From: Heyndrickxia sp050281185
GTDB lineage: Bacteria; Bacillota; Bacilli; Bacillales; Bacillaceae_C
Direction: 5' to 3'
Assembly (NCBI RefSeq): GCF_050281185.1
Contig: NZ_JBNNWS010000012.1
Location: 1 to 64,000, forward strand
Length of the DNA stretch: 64,000 bases
Shown here: in pieces, positions 16,601-25,833 of the stretch
How the letters are laid out: the number at the start of each line of letters is the position of its first letter
How positions within the stretch are numbered: position 1 is the first letter of the stretch
The notes under the pieces: model-generated
Told to the model about the DNA's origin: nothing
The model's input: only the letters and a program-made list of their open reading frames with translations
Database searches by the model: none
Translations under genes and position numbers: made by a program

Positions 16601-17803
16601 TTGTCTAATTTTTCATCATCTAGGGGTATGGTTCAATCTGCTAATACTCCTGCACGACTTCCCTGGCTTGCACTTCTAGCGCTTGCAATGACAGGATTTA
16701 TCTGTATTCTTACAGAAACGATCCCAGCTGGGTTACTACCGTTAATCGGAGAAGGGCTGCATGTTACAAAAGCGATGGCTGGGCAACTAGTTACACTTTA
16801 TGCTATTGGCTCACTTGTAGCAGCAATTCCATTCGCAATGTTTACTAGCGGGTATAGACGTCGTCCGCTACTTATCACCAGTATTATGGGATTCTTAGTA
16901 TTCAACACAATTACAGCCTTGTCGACCAGCTATGCTCTGACACTTATCGCGCGATTTTTTGCCGGTGTTGCTGCTGGCGCTGCTTGGGGAATGATCGCCG
17001 GTTACGCACGGCGTATGGTACCGGATCCCTTAAGAGGGCGTGCCTTAGCTGTCGCGATGGTAGGAACGCCGATTGCTCTTACATTCGGAGTGCCATTCGG
17101 TACCTTGCTCGGTGGCTTAATCGGTTGGCGTGCCGTATTCGGACTCATGTCTATTCTGACTCTTGTTTTAATTGTATGGGTGCTCTGGAAGATTCCGGAT
17201 TTTCCTGGGCAAACTGTAGAGCAAAGAATGACAGTTGGTCAGGTGTTTGTTTTGCCCGGCATACGTCCGATTCTCATGGTAGTGCTTACTTGGATGGTGG
17301 CACACAATATTTTATATACGTATATTTCGCCATTTCTTGAGCTTTCCGGACTCGCAGGAAATGTCGACCTAGTCTTGCTGGTTTTTGGATTAGCTGCGCT
17401 TGTCTCCATCTGGATTGTTGGTCTGTTGGTAGACCGCATGTTACGACAGCTTGTACTGATCAGTCTAATCGTCTTTGCGCTAGTAGCCACAGTACTATGG
17501 GTAGGAGCAGCATTGGAATCCATCGTTTATTTGGCAGTGGCTTTATGGGGACTTACTTTCGGAGGTGCAGCCACCCTGTTGCAAACTGCGCTTGCTGATG
17601 CAAGCGGTGAAGAAGGTGTTGATGTCGTAATGCCTATTAATGTCACTGTATGGAATTTAGCAATTGCTGGTGGAGGCATAGCCGGTGGTGCTTTGCTAGA
17701 GATTGTTGGTGTACAGTCGTTTCCAGGAGTGCTGTTGATGTTGCTGCTTGTTGCTTTGATAATTGCGTGGAGTGCAAAGAGACACGGTTTTCCACAAAAG
17801 TAA
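16601..17803 (+). CDS. MFS drug/sugar efflux transporter (DHA1 type)
   Basis: 400 residues with 12 predicted membrane helices. The TETIPAGLLP motif in helix 1 and the RRRPLL loop after helix 2, together with FAGVAAGAAWGMIAGYARR, are typical of DHA1 proton-coupled exporters. Start is TTG behind AAGGAGG. It is divergent from its presumed TetR repressor, and its GC content is higher than the surrounding genes, a sign of horizontal transfer. Substrate unknown. Confidence 0.9.
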   Translation: MSNFSSSRGMVQSANTPARLPWLALLALAMTGFICILTETIPAGLLPLIGEGLHVTKAMAGQLVTLYAIGSLVAAIPFAMFTSGYRRRPLLITSIMGFLVFNTITALSTSYALTLIARFFAGVAAGAAWGMIAGYARRMVPDPLRGRALAVAMVGTPIALTFGVPFGTLLGGLIGWRAVFGLMSILTLVLIVWVLWKIPDFPGQTVEQRMTVGQVFVLPGIRPILMVVLTWMVAHNILYTYISPFLELSGLAGNVDLVLLVFGLAALVSIWIVGLLVDRMLRQLVLISLIVFALVATVLWVGAALESIVYLAVALWGLTFGGAATLLQTALADASGEEGVDVVMPINVTVWNLAIAGGGIAGGALLEIVGVQSFPGVLLMLLLVALIIAWSAKRHGFPQK

Positions 17804-17977
17804 TGAAAATCCATATGCAAGAAAATGAAGCAGAATGGAAATTGGTCTGTTTGTTTTAATTACTAACTACCTTTTGTTAACGGAAGAGAGCTTAAACAAT
17901 AATAAAAAATTTCCAGAAATCAAAATTATGCTTATTTTTGTACTGTTTGGTAAATAAATAAATTTGGAGTTGATTTA

Positions 17978-19159
17978 ATGCCTTTTGCAGTTTTCATACT
18001 AGGTTTTCTAATTTTTTCTCAAACGACATCAGAGTTTATGGTAGCTGGAATCATGCCCTCTCTTTCAGAAGAATTTGGGGTATCCATTGCGGCGGTTGGC
18101 TACCTTATTTCAGCTTATGCGGTGGGGATGGTGATAGGCGGACCAATCCTGACAATTGGTTTACTGAAAGTCTCGCTAAAAAAAGCGCTGCTGGCCTTAA
18201 CGATTGTGTTTCTTATCGGACAAATGATTGGTGCCATTGCTCCTAACTATGAGGTGATGATGGTAGCACGTATCATTACGGGCATTGCTTCCTCTGCAAG
18301 TATTGGAACTTCCATGGCAATCGCTTTTCAACTTGTTCAACCTCAATCACGGGGCAGAGCTGCTTCGATTGTTTTAGGAGGCTTAATGATCGCAACTGCT
18401 GCTGGATTGCCATTTGCTATGCTGTTTGATCTGTACTTAGGATGGCGCTTCAGTTTTTGGGCAATTGTTGTCTTGGTATTTTTAGCAGCTATATTGATAC
18501 AATTCTTTATTCCATCTATTGTGTCAAAAGAACAGAAAACTGTAAGTGTTAGAAAAGAACTTGGATCATTTAAGAACTATCGTTTATGGGCTGCATATAT
18601 GACGAATTTGTTTATTATAGGTGCTACCTTTGCGGCATTTAGTTACTTTACGCCTATCCTAACCAATCTCACAGGATTTAGTCTAGAAATTGTTCCATTT
18701 ATTTTGGGGATTTATGGAGTAGCCACAATTGTGGGAAATATCATTGTTGGCAGATTAGCAGACTTGCATATGATGCCTACATTAACAGTTGGTCTTTTCA
18801 TCCTGACAGCTGCCTTAATTCTATTTGGGTTCTTTGTAGAAATTCCGGTAATTTCCATCATCACAGTTATTGTCATTGGTTTAGTCGGCGTATCGATGAA
18901 TCCTGCTATGTCGGCACGTGTTATCAGTGTTTCAAATACAGGAACTCTTGTAGCTACTGTGAATAATTCCATCATTAATCTAGGCATCTTGATCGGTTCA
19001 TCTGTAGGCGGGTTAACGATTGATGCTGGTTATGGACTTACTTCTCCATTATGGGTTGGTACAATAATGGCAATAATTGGTCTCATCACTTTGCTTCCAG
19101 TTATTCGAGGGAAAAGTCCTTCTCTCCATGCTAATAAGGAGATTAAGATCAACAGATAG
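17978..19159 (+). CDS. MFS transporter (DHA1/AraJ type)
   Basis: 393 residues, about 12 helices, opening QTTSEFMVAGIMPSLSEEFGVS, a common motif of the AraJ/NepI/CmlA-like branch of DHA1 exporters. The remainder (ARIITGIASSASIGTSMAIAF, QPQSRGRAASIV) fits. It lies 174 bp after the first MFS gene on the same strand but has the lower GC of the host and no adjacent regulator. GGAGTTG precedes the ATG. Substrate unknown. Confidence 0.88.
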   Translation: MPFAVFILGFLIFSQTTSEFMVAGIMPSLSEEFGVSIAAVGYLISAYAVGMVIGGPILTIGLLKVSLKKALLALTIVFLIGQMIGAIAPNYEVMMVARIITGIASSASIGTSMAIAFQLVQPQSRGRAASIVLGGLMIATAAGLPFAMLFDLYLGWRFSFWAIVVLVFLAAILIQFFIPSIVSKEQKTVSVRKELGSFKNYRLWAAYMTNLFIIGATFAAFSYFTPILTNLTGFSLEIVPFILGIYGVATIVGNIIVGRLADLHMMPTLTVGLFILTAALILFGFFVEIPVISIITVIVIGLVGVSMNPAMSARVISVSNTGTLVATVNNSIINLGILIGSSVGGLTIDAGYGLTSPLWVGTIMAIIGLITLLPVIRGKSPSLHANKEIKINR

Positions 19160-19388
19160 ATATGATTTAAAAAGCAGAAAATAATTTATCTGTGTAAAAA
19201 AAGCACCATATTTCTTGGTTGTTATTTAGGATGAAAGGTAACTCTTCTATTCGATTATTAGTTGGAACGCCGTATACGGTGTGAACAGGGGGAAGGCTAT
19301 CTCTTTAACACTAACGTTCATTTTTGGATGAATTGAGAGAGCTTTCCCGAATTTCTCGAAACCTAACAGGGAGGGAATGTTGCAACAA

Positions 19389-20297
19389 TTAATTAAATAA
19401 GATTTGAGAGTCTATAGTATTATTGGGCTCAATAAAAACATTTTTAGCAACCACGAGAAACTCTTTTACAGCTGGAGATGCTTCAGAAATTGCAGAACAA
19501 GCTAGTGCAACATCACGGTAACTTGTTAAATTAAGTTTTCCTATCTTGATGTTTTGTTGAGTTTTTAAAAATAACTCTGGACCGATGGTAACGCCAAGCC
19601 CTTCTTGTACCATATTAGCAATGGTAGTGCAATCGTGTACTTCAAAACGGATAGATGGTTTGATTTGTGCTTCTTTAAATAACTCCTCTATATGTGATTG
19701 GTACATTCCAGTTGGCATAATGAAAGGCTCTTTCTCTAAATCGTGCATATCTATCGTTTCTTTGTGAAGGAATTTGTGCTCGGGATGAAAAGCTACAACC
19801 ATTTTGTCTTTCCAGAGAGGAACTAGATCAAAGCTAGGGTTTGTCTTCCCTTTTACAACAAACCCAATGTCTATAATTCCAGATTGTAACCATTCCGTAA
19901 TCTCTTCATATGTCCCTTCATAAAACTTAAATTCTATTTTAGGATGTTTTTTCTGAAATTTTGCAAGCAATTTAGCTAATAAGCAGGAAGAAGCGCTCGC
20001 AAAAGTACCAATACGAATGATCCCCGTTTCTAAGTTCGTTGCTAATGCAATTTCTTGGTTAATTGTTTCAATTCTTTTCAACACTTCTCTTATATGTGGC
20101 AGTGTTTTTTGTCCTATTTCTGTGAGTGCTATTCCCTTTCTACGGTCCCGAATCAATAATGTGACTCCCCATTCTGTTTCCAAACTGGAAATAGCATGAC
20201 TAACAGCTGATTGAGTCATACTTAATTTTTCAGCGGCTTTTGTAAAACTCCCTAACTCTATTACTTTAGATAAAATCTCGAAACGAACGATGCTCAT
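19389..20297 (-). CDS. LysR-family transcriptional regulator
   Basis: 302 residues with the N-terminal helix-turn-helix VIELGSFTKAAEKLSMTQSAVSHAI and a LysR substrate domain (RIGTFASASSCLLAKLLAKF). It is divergent from an MFS transporter gene, with 111 bp between the two translated starts, and is the likely regulator of that pump. It is probably a local activator responding to a pump substrate; the ligand is not predictable. Confidence 0.9.
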   Translation of the reverse strand: MSIVRFEILSKVIELGSFTKAAEKLSMTQSAVSHAISSLETEWGVTLLIRDRRKGIALTEIGQKTLPHIREVLKRIETINQEIALATNLETGIIRIGTFASASSCLLAKLLAKFQKKHPKIEFKFYEGTYEEITEWLQSGIIDIGFVVKGKTNPSFDLVPLWKDKMVVAFHPEHKFLHKETIDMHDLEKEPFIMPTGMYQSHIEELFKEAQIKPSIRFEVHDCTTIANMVQEGLGVTIGPELFLKTQQNIKIGKLNLTSYRDVALACSAISEASPAVKEFLVVAKNVFIEPNNTIDSQILFN

Positions 20298-20408
20298 GAG
20301 TAATAACTCATCTCCTATATCAAAAATATCAATTTTACTAATGTTAACATGGCATTTAAAATAAAATCAACTCAAGAACTACTTGAAATACTAAAGGAGA
20401 TGTACAAG

Positions 20409-21611
20409 TTGGCAAAGAACATCAATCAATTCATTATTATTCTCTTAGCTTTAGGAGCATTTGTTACAGGGACAGCAGAGTTTGTTGTTTCTGGCATATT
20501 AGAAATCATTTCTTTCGATTTAGATGTATCGATCTCAACTGCAGGACAACTAATAACCATTTATTCGTTATCGTATGCAGTTGGTGCATTCGCACTGGTT
20601 TTGTTAACTGCGAAGTTTGAACGTAAAAAAGTAGTATTATATGCTATTTTTACTTTTATTTTAGGTAATCTCGTAGCGTTTATTAGTAATGATTATATTG
20701 TACTAATGTTGTCAAGAATCGTTATGGCAATGAGTGGCGGGCTTTACATTGTTGTTGCAACAAACTATGCTGCTCAAATTGCTACAGCAGATAAACGTGG
20801 TAGTGCCATGGCAACGATTATCACTGGCTTTACCGTTTCATTAGTACTTGGTGTACCTATAGGGACATTTTTAGCTGCTTATCTAGATTGGCGTAATATT
20901 TTTCTAATTATTGCTTTCGTTACAGTACTTCTTTTACTTTTACTTTATAAATTATTACCTAGTATAAAAGGTAATAAGCCCGTACCATTTAAAGAACAGA
21001 TACAAATAATAAAGGATAAACGAGTTATCACCGCATTATCAACTACTATCTCCTGGATATTAGGATACACCATGGTGTTTGCTTATATCTCTCTGTTGTT
21101 AAGTAATTCTGCAGGCTTTTCAATAGAGATGACTAGTATCGCCTTATTTGTTTTAGGCACTTTTTCTTTTATTGGCTCACGTTTTGGTGGATATGCAGTA
21201 GACAAGTGGGGCCCAAATCAAACGATATCAATTAGTTTATTCGTTCATGCAGTTGCTTTACTTGTATTAACATTTACACAGCATTCGATAATAGGTGTTT
21301 TTATAACGTTAGCAGTTTGGGGAGTAGTGTCTTGGACAATAACACCAGCTAAGCAATTTTATTTGATTTCACTAAAACCACAATCATCTGAAACTGTACT
21401 CAGTTTTAATACAGCATTAATGAACATTGGGATGGTGCTAGGTTCTGCTTTAGGAGGTATCATTATAAAGTATACTAACATTATAAATTTGAGTTGGATC
21501 GGTAGTTTATTTGTTATTCTTGCTCTCGTTTTTATCAAATACTCGTTTCACTTAAACACATCTGATTCACGGAATTTTGAAATGAGACTACAAACTAGTC
21601 AAAAAGAATGA
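20409..21611 (+). CDS. MFS transporter (DHA1 type)
   Basis: About 400 residues and 12 helices; GTAEFVVSGILEIIS in helix 1 is the DHA1 marker. The longer frame from 20349 adds 20 polar residues without a ribosome site. AAGGAG lies 9 nt before a TTG (20409), giving MAKNINQFIIILLALGAF, which I prefer. It is the third MFS pump in 5 kb and pairs with the divergent LysR gene. Substrate unknown. Confidence 0.87.
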   Translation: MAKNINQFIIILLALGAFVTGTAEFVVSGILEIISFDLDVSISTAGQLITIYSLSYAVGAFALVLLTAKFERKKVVLYAIFTFILGNLVAFISNDYIVLMLSRIVMAMSGGLYIVVATNYAAQIATADKRGSAMATIITGFTVSLVLGVPIGTFLAAYLDWRNIFLIIAFVTVLLLLLLYKLLPSIKGNKPVPFKEQIQIIKDKRVITALSTTISWILGYTMVFAYISLLLSNSAGFSIEMTSIALFVLGTFSFIGSRFGGYAVDKWGPNQTISISLFVHAVALLVLTFTQHSIIGVFITLAVWGVVSWTITPAKQFYLISLKPQSSETVLSFNTALMNIGMVLGSALGGIIIKYTNIINLSWIGSLFVILALVFIKYSFHLNTSDSRNFEMRLQTSQKE

Positions 21612-21665
21612 CAATTGAATAAAAAGTTGTCGATAGTTTCAAAGCACTTCCAACTCTCATCTAAT

Positions 21666-21698
21666 AAAAAGCCGATTCCTCAAGATAATCGGCTTTTT
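21666..21698 (+). terminator. Terminator of the third MFS gene
   Basis: Perfect 12-bp arms AAAAAGCCGATT / AATCGGCTTTTT with a 9-nt loop end in TTTTTGTTT. Confidence 0.88.
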
Positions 21699-21709
21699 GT
21701 TTCCATAAA

Positions 21710-21981
21710 TTATCTTAGCGTATATTTTCCGCGTTTTTCTGCTAGAACCCCTGGATACCTTGTTTCTAGCTTTAATATAATATCTGGAAACACATCCGCA
21801 GTCAGACGTAGATAATAGGCAGTTTCCTCAAAGGAATCGTGTCCTAAATACGTTTTAAGTACTGGAAGGTATACCGTTAAATCCTTTTCTTGCTCAGCCC
21901 ATTTTTTTAGACAATGAACGGCATAAGTGTGGCGAAAGTCATGTATTACAAATACATAAGGACTGTTTATTTTAGGACGGC
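21710..21981 (-). pseudogene. Tyrosine recombinase/integrase, C-terminal fragment
   Basis: An open minus-strand frame without start reads ...VFVIHDFRHTYAVHCL...LKTYLGHDSFEETAYYLRLT and ends normally. It contains the second-half catalytic motifs of tyrosine recombinases: HxxR, the GH pair, and the YYLR tyrosine region. The N-terminal ~two thirds is missing. It collides at about 21980 with a fragment of a different recombinase on the other strand, so a deletion or insertion joined two mobile-element remnants. Confidence 0.85.
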
Positions 21982-22185
21982 ATGCGTCAACGTGAAGGGA
22001 TTGAGCTGGCCAAGAAAGAAGGAAAATTTAAAGGCCGATTAAAGAAATATCATAAAAATCATGCAGGGATGAATTATGCAGTAAAGCTATATAAAGAAGG
22101 AGGTATGACTCTAAATCAAATTTGTGAAATTACAAATGTGTCAAGGACTTCATTATATAGAAAGCTATCGGAAGGGAACAAATAA
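21982..22185 (+). pseudogene. Serine recombinase (resolvase), C-terminal fragment
   Basis: 67 codons starting RQREGIELAKKEGKFKGR, the hinge after the E-helix of resolvase/invertase proteins, then the DNA-binding helix-turn-helix MTLNQICEITNVSRTSLYRKL. The catalytic domain with its serine is absent, and an in-frame TAG lies just upstream. Expression would yield only a DNA-binding stub. Confidence 0.85.
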
Positions 22186-22313
22186 TCATTCCTTATTCCA
22201 TTAAAGGGGACCATATTGTTGAATAACAATTTTAAAGCAAAGTGGATATTGTGAACTTAAAATATTGGAAGTTTATTGGAAATTGAGAATTTATTGCTTG
22301 GAAGGCAAAATAA

Positions 22314-22341
22314 AAACGTTCGGTTTTGTAACCGAACGTTT
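22314..22341 (-). terminator. Terminator of the sigma/anti-sigma operon
   Basis: Perfect 12-bp arms AAACGTTCGGTT / AACCGAACGTTT with a 4-nt loop, followed on the minus strand by TTTTATTTT, 36 bp after the DUF4179 gene. Confidence 0.85.
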
Positions 22342-22376
22342 GGGATTGAACTATTTGAAGCATTTAATTAGGCTGC

Positions 22377-23732
22377 TCATTTTAAATCAATCAAGGTTTC
22401 TAAATCTTTTAGAACTAGATAAGTTGCATCAAATAATACAAATTCTGTAATGGTATTCTGGTCTATTTTTGGATAGTTAACTTCCACAAAGTCGCCTTCT
22501 TTTTTGAAAGAGATTGCCTCATACAAAATATTACTTTCACGATCTGCAAGTAGTGGGAATATAGGAAGAAATGGCTCTTGGTTCATTTTATATCTTATTA
22601 CAGTTCTTTGATTATTTTCCTCAATACTCACTACTTTAATTTTAGAATTACCGTCTAAGATAGTTCCTTCTCTATATGGTCCAGTAATCTCATCCCAGAT
22701 GCCTTCATTTCCCTCTGCTGTGGCTTTTCCCTTATGTGATGATATAAAGGGTATGAACTTATAAGTATAAGTATCAATACCTCTCGGTACTTCAATTTTT
22801 TCTAATATTGTTCCGTTTGATGCTGTAGAATATGCGTTTTCACTATTACTGCTTCTTCTTGGCGTTTCAAAATACGAGAAGCCATCAGATCCAAGGGCTA
22901 AAATGATTAGGTCTCGGAATGTATTTCCCTGATCTTGCAATAGTTCCTTTTGTGCAAGGGTTGTTGAAAGATTTAATTCGAGCTTTGATGGAGTCAGATT
23001 TACATTATTGATTACTATAGAGTTTCCTAACTCATCTTCTTTGGCAACCGACTTAGAATCAGAAATAAATTCTTTCTGCTTTTTCAAACCGAATGTAAAC
23101 GACCAATCACCCTGTATTCCATTTATTGATTTAATCCTAATATCGATTTTGGGCTCTTCTGGAAGTCCCCTATCAGTATCAAAAATAAAGACATCTCCAT
23201 TATCCATTAGTTCTTTTGTATTCAAACCACCAAAACCTTCTTCTATTTGAGGTTTTCCATCCACAAACCATTCCAAATTAATAACAGACTCATCATCAAT
23301 TTTTTCGATTTGTGATTTATCAAATTCCACCCGGTAAGTAACCGCAAGTTGCTGGTCGTCTAGGTATCCTTCTTCAAGAAAAAACTTAACTCCCTTATCC
23401 TCAGATACAAGTGATAGAAGTTGGGCTTTTCCCTCTTTAGCCATCCTCTTTAAACCTTCATCTGCGGTTTTATATAAAACACTATCGGTGTAACTTACAC
23501 TATCTCCCAGTCGATTGGTTGCCTGATCAGGATAATAAGTGAAGAAAATCACTGTCCCAATTCCCAGTATCAGAATGGCAGCCAAGCTGGCGATCATCTT
23601 TTCTTTATAGATAAGTGAACGCCTTTTTTTCTTCTTTGCAATTTCAATCGCTTTTTGAACAGTTTCATCAAGTTTATTAGATACCGATACTCTGTCTACC
23701 ATATTTTCAATATCGTGTTGAAGCTTTTCCAT
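22377..23732 (-). CDS. DUF4179 anti-sigma factor-like membrane protein
   Basis: 451 residues: a cytoplasmic N-terminus (about 1-45, ending in a KKKKRRS stop-transfer), one membrane helix (about 50-68, IASLAAILILGIGTVIFF), and a large extracellular DUF4179-type domain. This is the layout of RsiV/YlaD-like regulators of ECF sigma factors. The ATG giving MEKLQHD follows GGAGGGG. It overlaps the sigma gene by 26 bp, which supports coupled translation and a partner role. The signal that relieves inhibition is unknown. Confidence 0.82.
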   Translation of the reverse strand: MEKLQHDIENMVDRVSVSNKLDETVQKAIEIAKKKKRRSLIYKEKMIASLAAILILGIGTVIFFTYYPDQATNRLGDSVSYTDSVLYKTADEGLKRMAKEGKAQLLSLVSEDKGVKFFLEEGYLDDQQLAVTYRVEFDKSQIEKIDDESVINLEWFVDGKPQIEEGFGGLNTKELMDNGDVFIFDTDRGLPEEPKIDIRIKSINGIQGDWSFTFGLKKQKEFISDSKSVAKEDELGNSIVINNVNLTPSKLELNLSTTLAQKELLQDQGNTFRDLIILALGSDGFSYFETPRRSSNSENAYSTASNGTILEKIEVPRGIDTYTYKFIPFISSHKGKATAEGNEGIWDEITGPYREGTILDGNSKIKVVSIEENNQRTVIRYKMNQEPFLPIFPLLADRESNILYEAISFKKEGDFVEVNYPKIDQNTITEFVLFDATYLVLKDLETLIDLK

Positions 23733-24246
23733 ATGTGTCCCCTCCATTCTCCAGTTTTTCTTTTATGAATTGTAAAGTTCGATGTATCTGAGATTTAACG
23801 GTACCTTCCGGTTTATCCATTATCTTGGCAATTTCGGAGATTGAGTAACCATAGTAATACCTCAAAAAGATTAACGTCTTTTGCTCTGGTTTAAGTTTGT
23901 CAAAAACTTCGGCTAGATCAATTGAAGCTATAGTGTTATTTTCTTGGCTACTCCCAGGGTTGAACCACCCGAGATCCAGCATAACTACATTTTTCTTTCG
24001 TTTTAAATGATCCATTGCCGTGTTTATTAAGATCCTTGTCATCCAAGTTGAGAAATAATTTTTATCGGTTAACTTTTCAAAGCCTTTAAATCCTTTGATG
24101 ATGGAATCCTGAACAATATCTAAAGCATCTTGTTCATTTCTGATATAAGAAAAAGCGATTTTATAAAGTTTGTCCTGTTCTTTCTTGATTAGTTCTTCAA
24201 AAGTCTGACCGTTTGAAACTTTAAACAAGGACTTTAAAAAGGGCAC
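23707..24246 (-). CDS. ECF (extracytoplasmic function) sigma factor
   Basis: 179 residues. Region 2 is LYKIAFSYIRNEQDALDIVQDSIIKGFKGFEKL and region 4 is LRYYYGYSISEIAKIMDKPEGTVKSQIHRTL. A GTG start follows GGGAGGG at good spacing. It is co-transcribed with the DUF4179 protein, its probable membrane anti-sigma. I could not identify a clear ECF-type autoregulatory promoter (AAC...CGTC) upstream; a palindrome lies there instead. The closest Bacillus subtilis types by architecture are SigV/YlaC, but an exact orthologue is not claimed. Confidence 0.92.
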   Translation of the reverse strand: MPFLKSLFKVSNGQTFEELIKKEQDKLYKIAFSYIRNEQDALDIVQDSIIKGFKGFEKLTDKNYFSTWMTRILINTAMDHLKRKKNVVMLDLGWFNPGSSQENNTIASIDLAEVFDKLKPEQKTLIFLRYYYGYSISEIAKIMDKPEGTVKSQIHRTLQFIKEKLENGGDTYGKASTRY

Positions 24247-24291
24247 TGTAATCCCTCCCTTCTATAATATAAAATGGAAAATAATATTAAG

Positions 24292-24310
24292 GTTTAGTCC
24301 GGACCTAAAC
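24292..24310. promoter_or_regulatory. Palindrome upstream of the sigma gene
   Basis: GTTTAG-N7-CTAAAC with a TCCGGA core lies 46 bp before the sigma GTG start, in the promoter region. It is a candidate repressor or activator site; the binder is unknown. Confidence 0.4.
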
Positions 24311-24731
24311 GATAATCTATATATTAGACTTTCCTACTGTCTACTTCGTTCCAAAAGAAACAAATAAAAGTAAATTTTTTTAGTAAAGTAATAAAAAGGT
24401 CTTTTTGCTTAAATGTATCTGAATCTCCATTACTTTTTACCAAAAAATCACCTTTTTATTTTGAATATGTATCTCCTATCAACATAGGAACTCATTACTT
24501 CCACAATCGGGTGGCTCGATTGTGGAATAGAATGACTGGAGTTTTTTAAACAACTTTATTGTTACTTAGCATCTCTTACAGGAAATAAAATGCAGTTTCA
24601 TTTACCTTAAAATGAAAATGGAGGATCCTGCAAGAAATGAAAGAGCGATTTATTTACCATAAAAGTCAAATGTACTCCCCTACTGGAAATGGGAAGGTGG
24701 TTTTTGACAGGAAATAGAAAATGGAACTCAA
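24311..24731. other. Non-coding stretch with stem-loops
   Basis: Between the sigma gene and the small membrane gene I see no coding signal. A perfect 11-bp inverted repeat TTCCACAATCG-N7-CGATTGTGGAA (24499-24527) is the main structure. It lacks a T-run on either side, so it is not an obvious terminator. AAAAAGGT/ACCTTTTT repeats at 24395-24450 and CAGGAAATA repeats at 24580 and 24710 add low-level redundancy. Confidence 0.45.
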
Positions 24732-24980
24732 TTACATCTTTTTCACAATTTTTATTAATACAGTTACCACCATACCAATCATGGCGATAATATTCATTAC
24801 GCCAAAAATCAACGCGATGATCATTCCGTTCCATTCCCCAATACTAAACACGCTAATAAAAATCATTACGACACAGGCTAATGAAATAAGGTAAAAAAAT
24901 ACAAACACTTTAGACTTTTTCACGTATTTACTAAGTGCGAGTGTAATAATTAGAAAAATAATGGCTCCTGTAATGAGCAT
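24732..24980 (-). CDS. Small membrane protein, YesK-like
   Basis: 82 residues with three hydrophobic helices: LITGAIIFLIITLAL, VFVFFYLISLACVVMIFISVF, and MIIALIFGVMNIIAMIGMVVTVLI. Size and topology resemble the YesK family of bacilli, but I cannot confirm the family by motif. A GGAGAGG box lies upstream at a long spacing. No operon partner. Confidence 0.55.
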   Translation of the reverse strand: MLITGAIIFLIITLALSKYVKKSKVFVFFYLISLACVVMIFISVFSIGEWNGMIIALIFGVMNIIAMIGMVVTVLIKIVKKM

Positions 24981-25323
24981 ATTAATTCAATCCTCTCCAT
25001 ATTTTTCAATTACATTCCTGCATACAAAGTGTGAATAAATTTTAAAAAGTTTAAAAATCGTGTATCACCCCAACAGATCTAACAAGTTGGAAAATTTATG
25101 AAATTAGATATTTTTATTATTGGAGCAAAATTGTTTTCTTTTGGTTTAGTCGGGGATAATTTAAATATGAGAATAGACAACAAATACATTGAAAAAGTTC
25201 AATTTTTCGGAAATTGAAGAAGAACTAAAATGTGTAGAAAGCTCTGGGGAAAACGGATATTTTTGTTACGTTTTTTATAGGGATTGCTTTCCTTCCTTGA
25301 TCGATTTAATAAGTAATAAAATA
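24981..25323. other. Intergenic stretch, no gene seen
   Basis: No frame here has a convincing start and ribosome site; an 89-codon plus-strand frame from 25189 lacks a ribosome binding site, runs through a terminator and into the neighbouring gene on the other strand, so I do not call it. Confidence 0.4.
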
Positions 25324-25355
25324 GAAACTAGCCACTATAAATGTTGGCTAGTTTC
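25324..25355 (-). terminator. Terminator of the 96-residue gene
   Basis: Perfect 11-bp arms GAAACTAGCCA / TGGCTAGTTTC followed on the minus strand by T-rich sequence, 12 bp after the stop codon. Confidence 0.75.
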
Positions 25356-25366
25356 GTACTTCAAAG

Positions 25367-25657
25367 TTATCCTACCTTTTTTAAAATCCAATCTTGAATA
25401 TCATTTATTATATCTGTTCCAACTTGAATTTCTGCCAATACAATGCCCTTGCCAATAATTTTTAGTGCTGGTGATATTGTAGGCTTCGCAGGATTTATAC
25501 ACCAAACAACAGTTTCAATCGATTTTAACGGGACTCGAATATTATTAATTACTCCACTTGTTATTAAATATCCATCTTCTATGACTAATTTATTTTTCTT
25601 CCAGATGAACTCAGTATTTGTCGTGGAGAACTCACATTTTTCAGTTAGAAATGTCAT
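25367..25657 (-). CDS. Hypothetical protein, PH-like fold suspected
   Basis: 96 residues, no signal or membrane segment. The pattern WKKNKLVIEDGYLITSG...VPLKSIETVVWCI and a C-terminal amphipathic helix DIINDIQDWILKKV resemble small bacterial PH-like domains, but this is only a fold-level impression. AAGGTGG 10 nt before the ATG and a following terminator support a real gene. Confidence 0.6.
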   Translation of the reverse strand: MTFLTEKCEFSTTNTEFIWKKNKLVIEDGYLITSGVINNIRVPLKSIETVVWCINPAKPTISPALKIIGKGIVLAEIQVGTDIINDIQDWILKKVG

Positions 25658-25833
25658 TCATCCATTCCACCTTATAAAAAGTTTTATGTCATTCACTTAA
25701 CAAACACTAACATATCACCTTTGAAATCCAATTGTAAATACCTATTTTTTGGCAAGTTATGACGAAATATAGAACATTTATTAATCAATTATCCTTTACG
25801 CAAAAAAAGAACACAATACATAATCGTGTTCAG

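Noticed and set aside
25189..25458. 89-codon plus-strand frame
   Set aside because: No ribosome site, crosses a terminator and overlaps a better-supported gene on the other strand.
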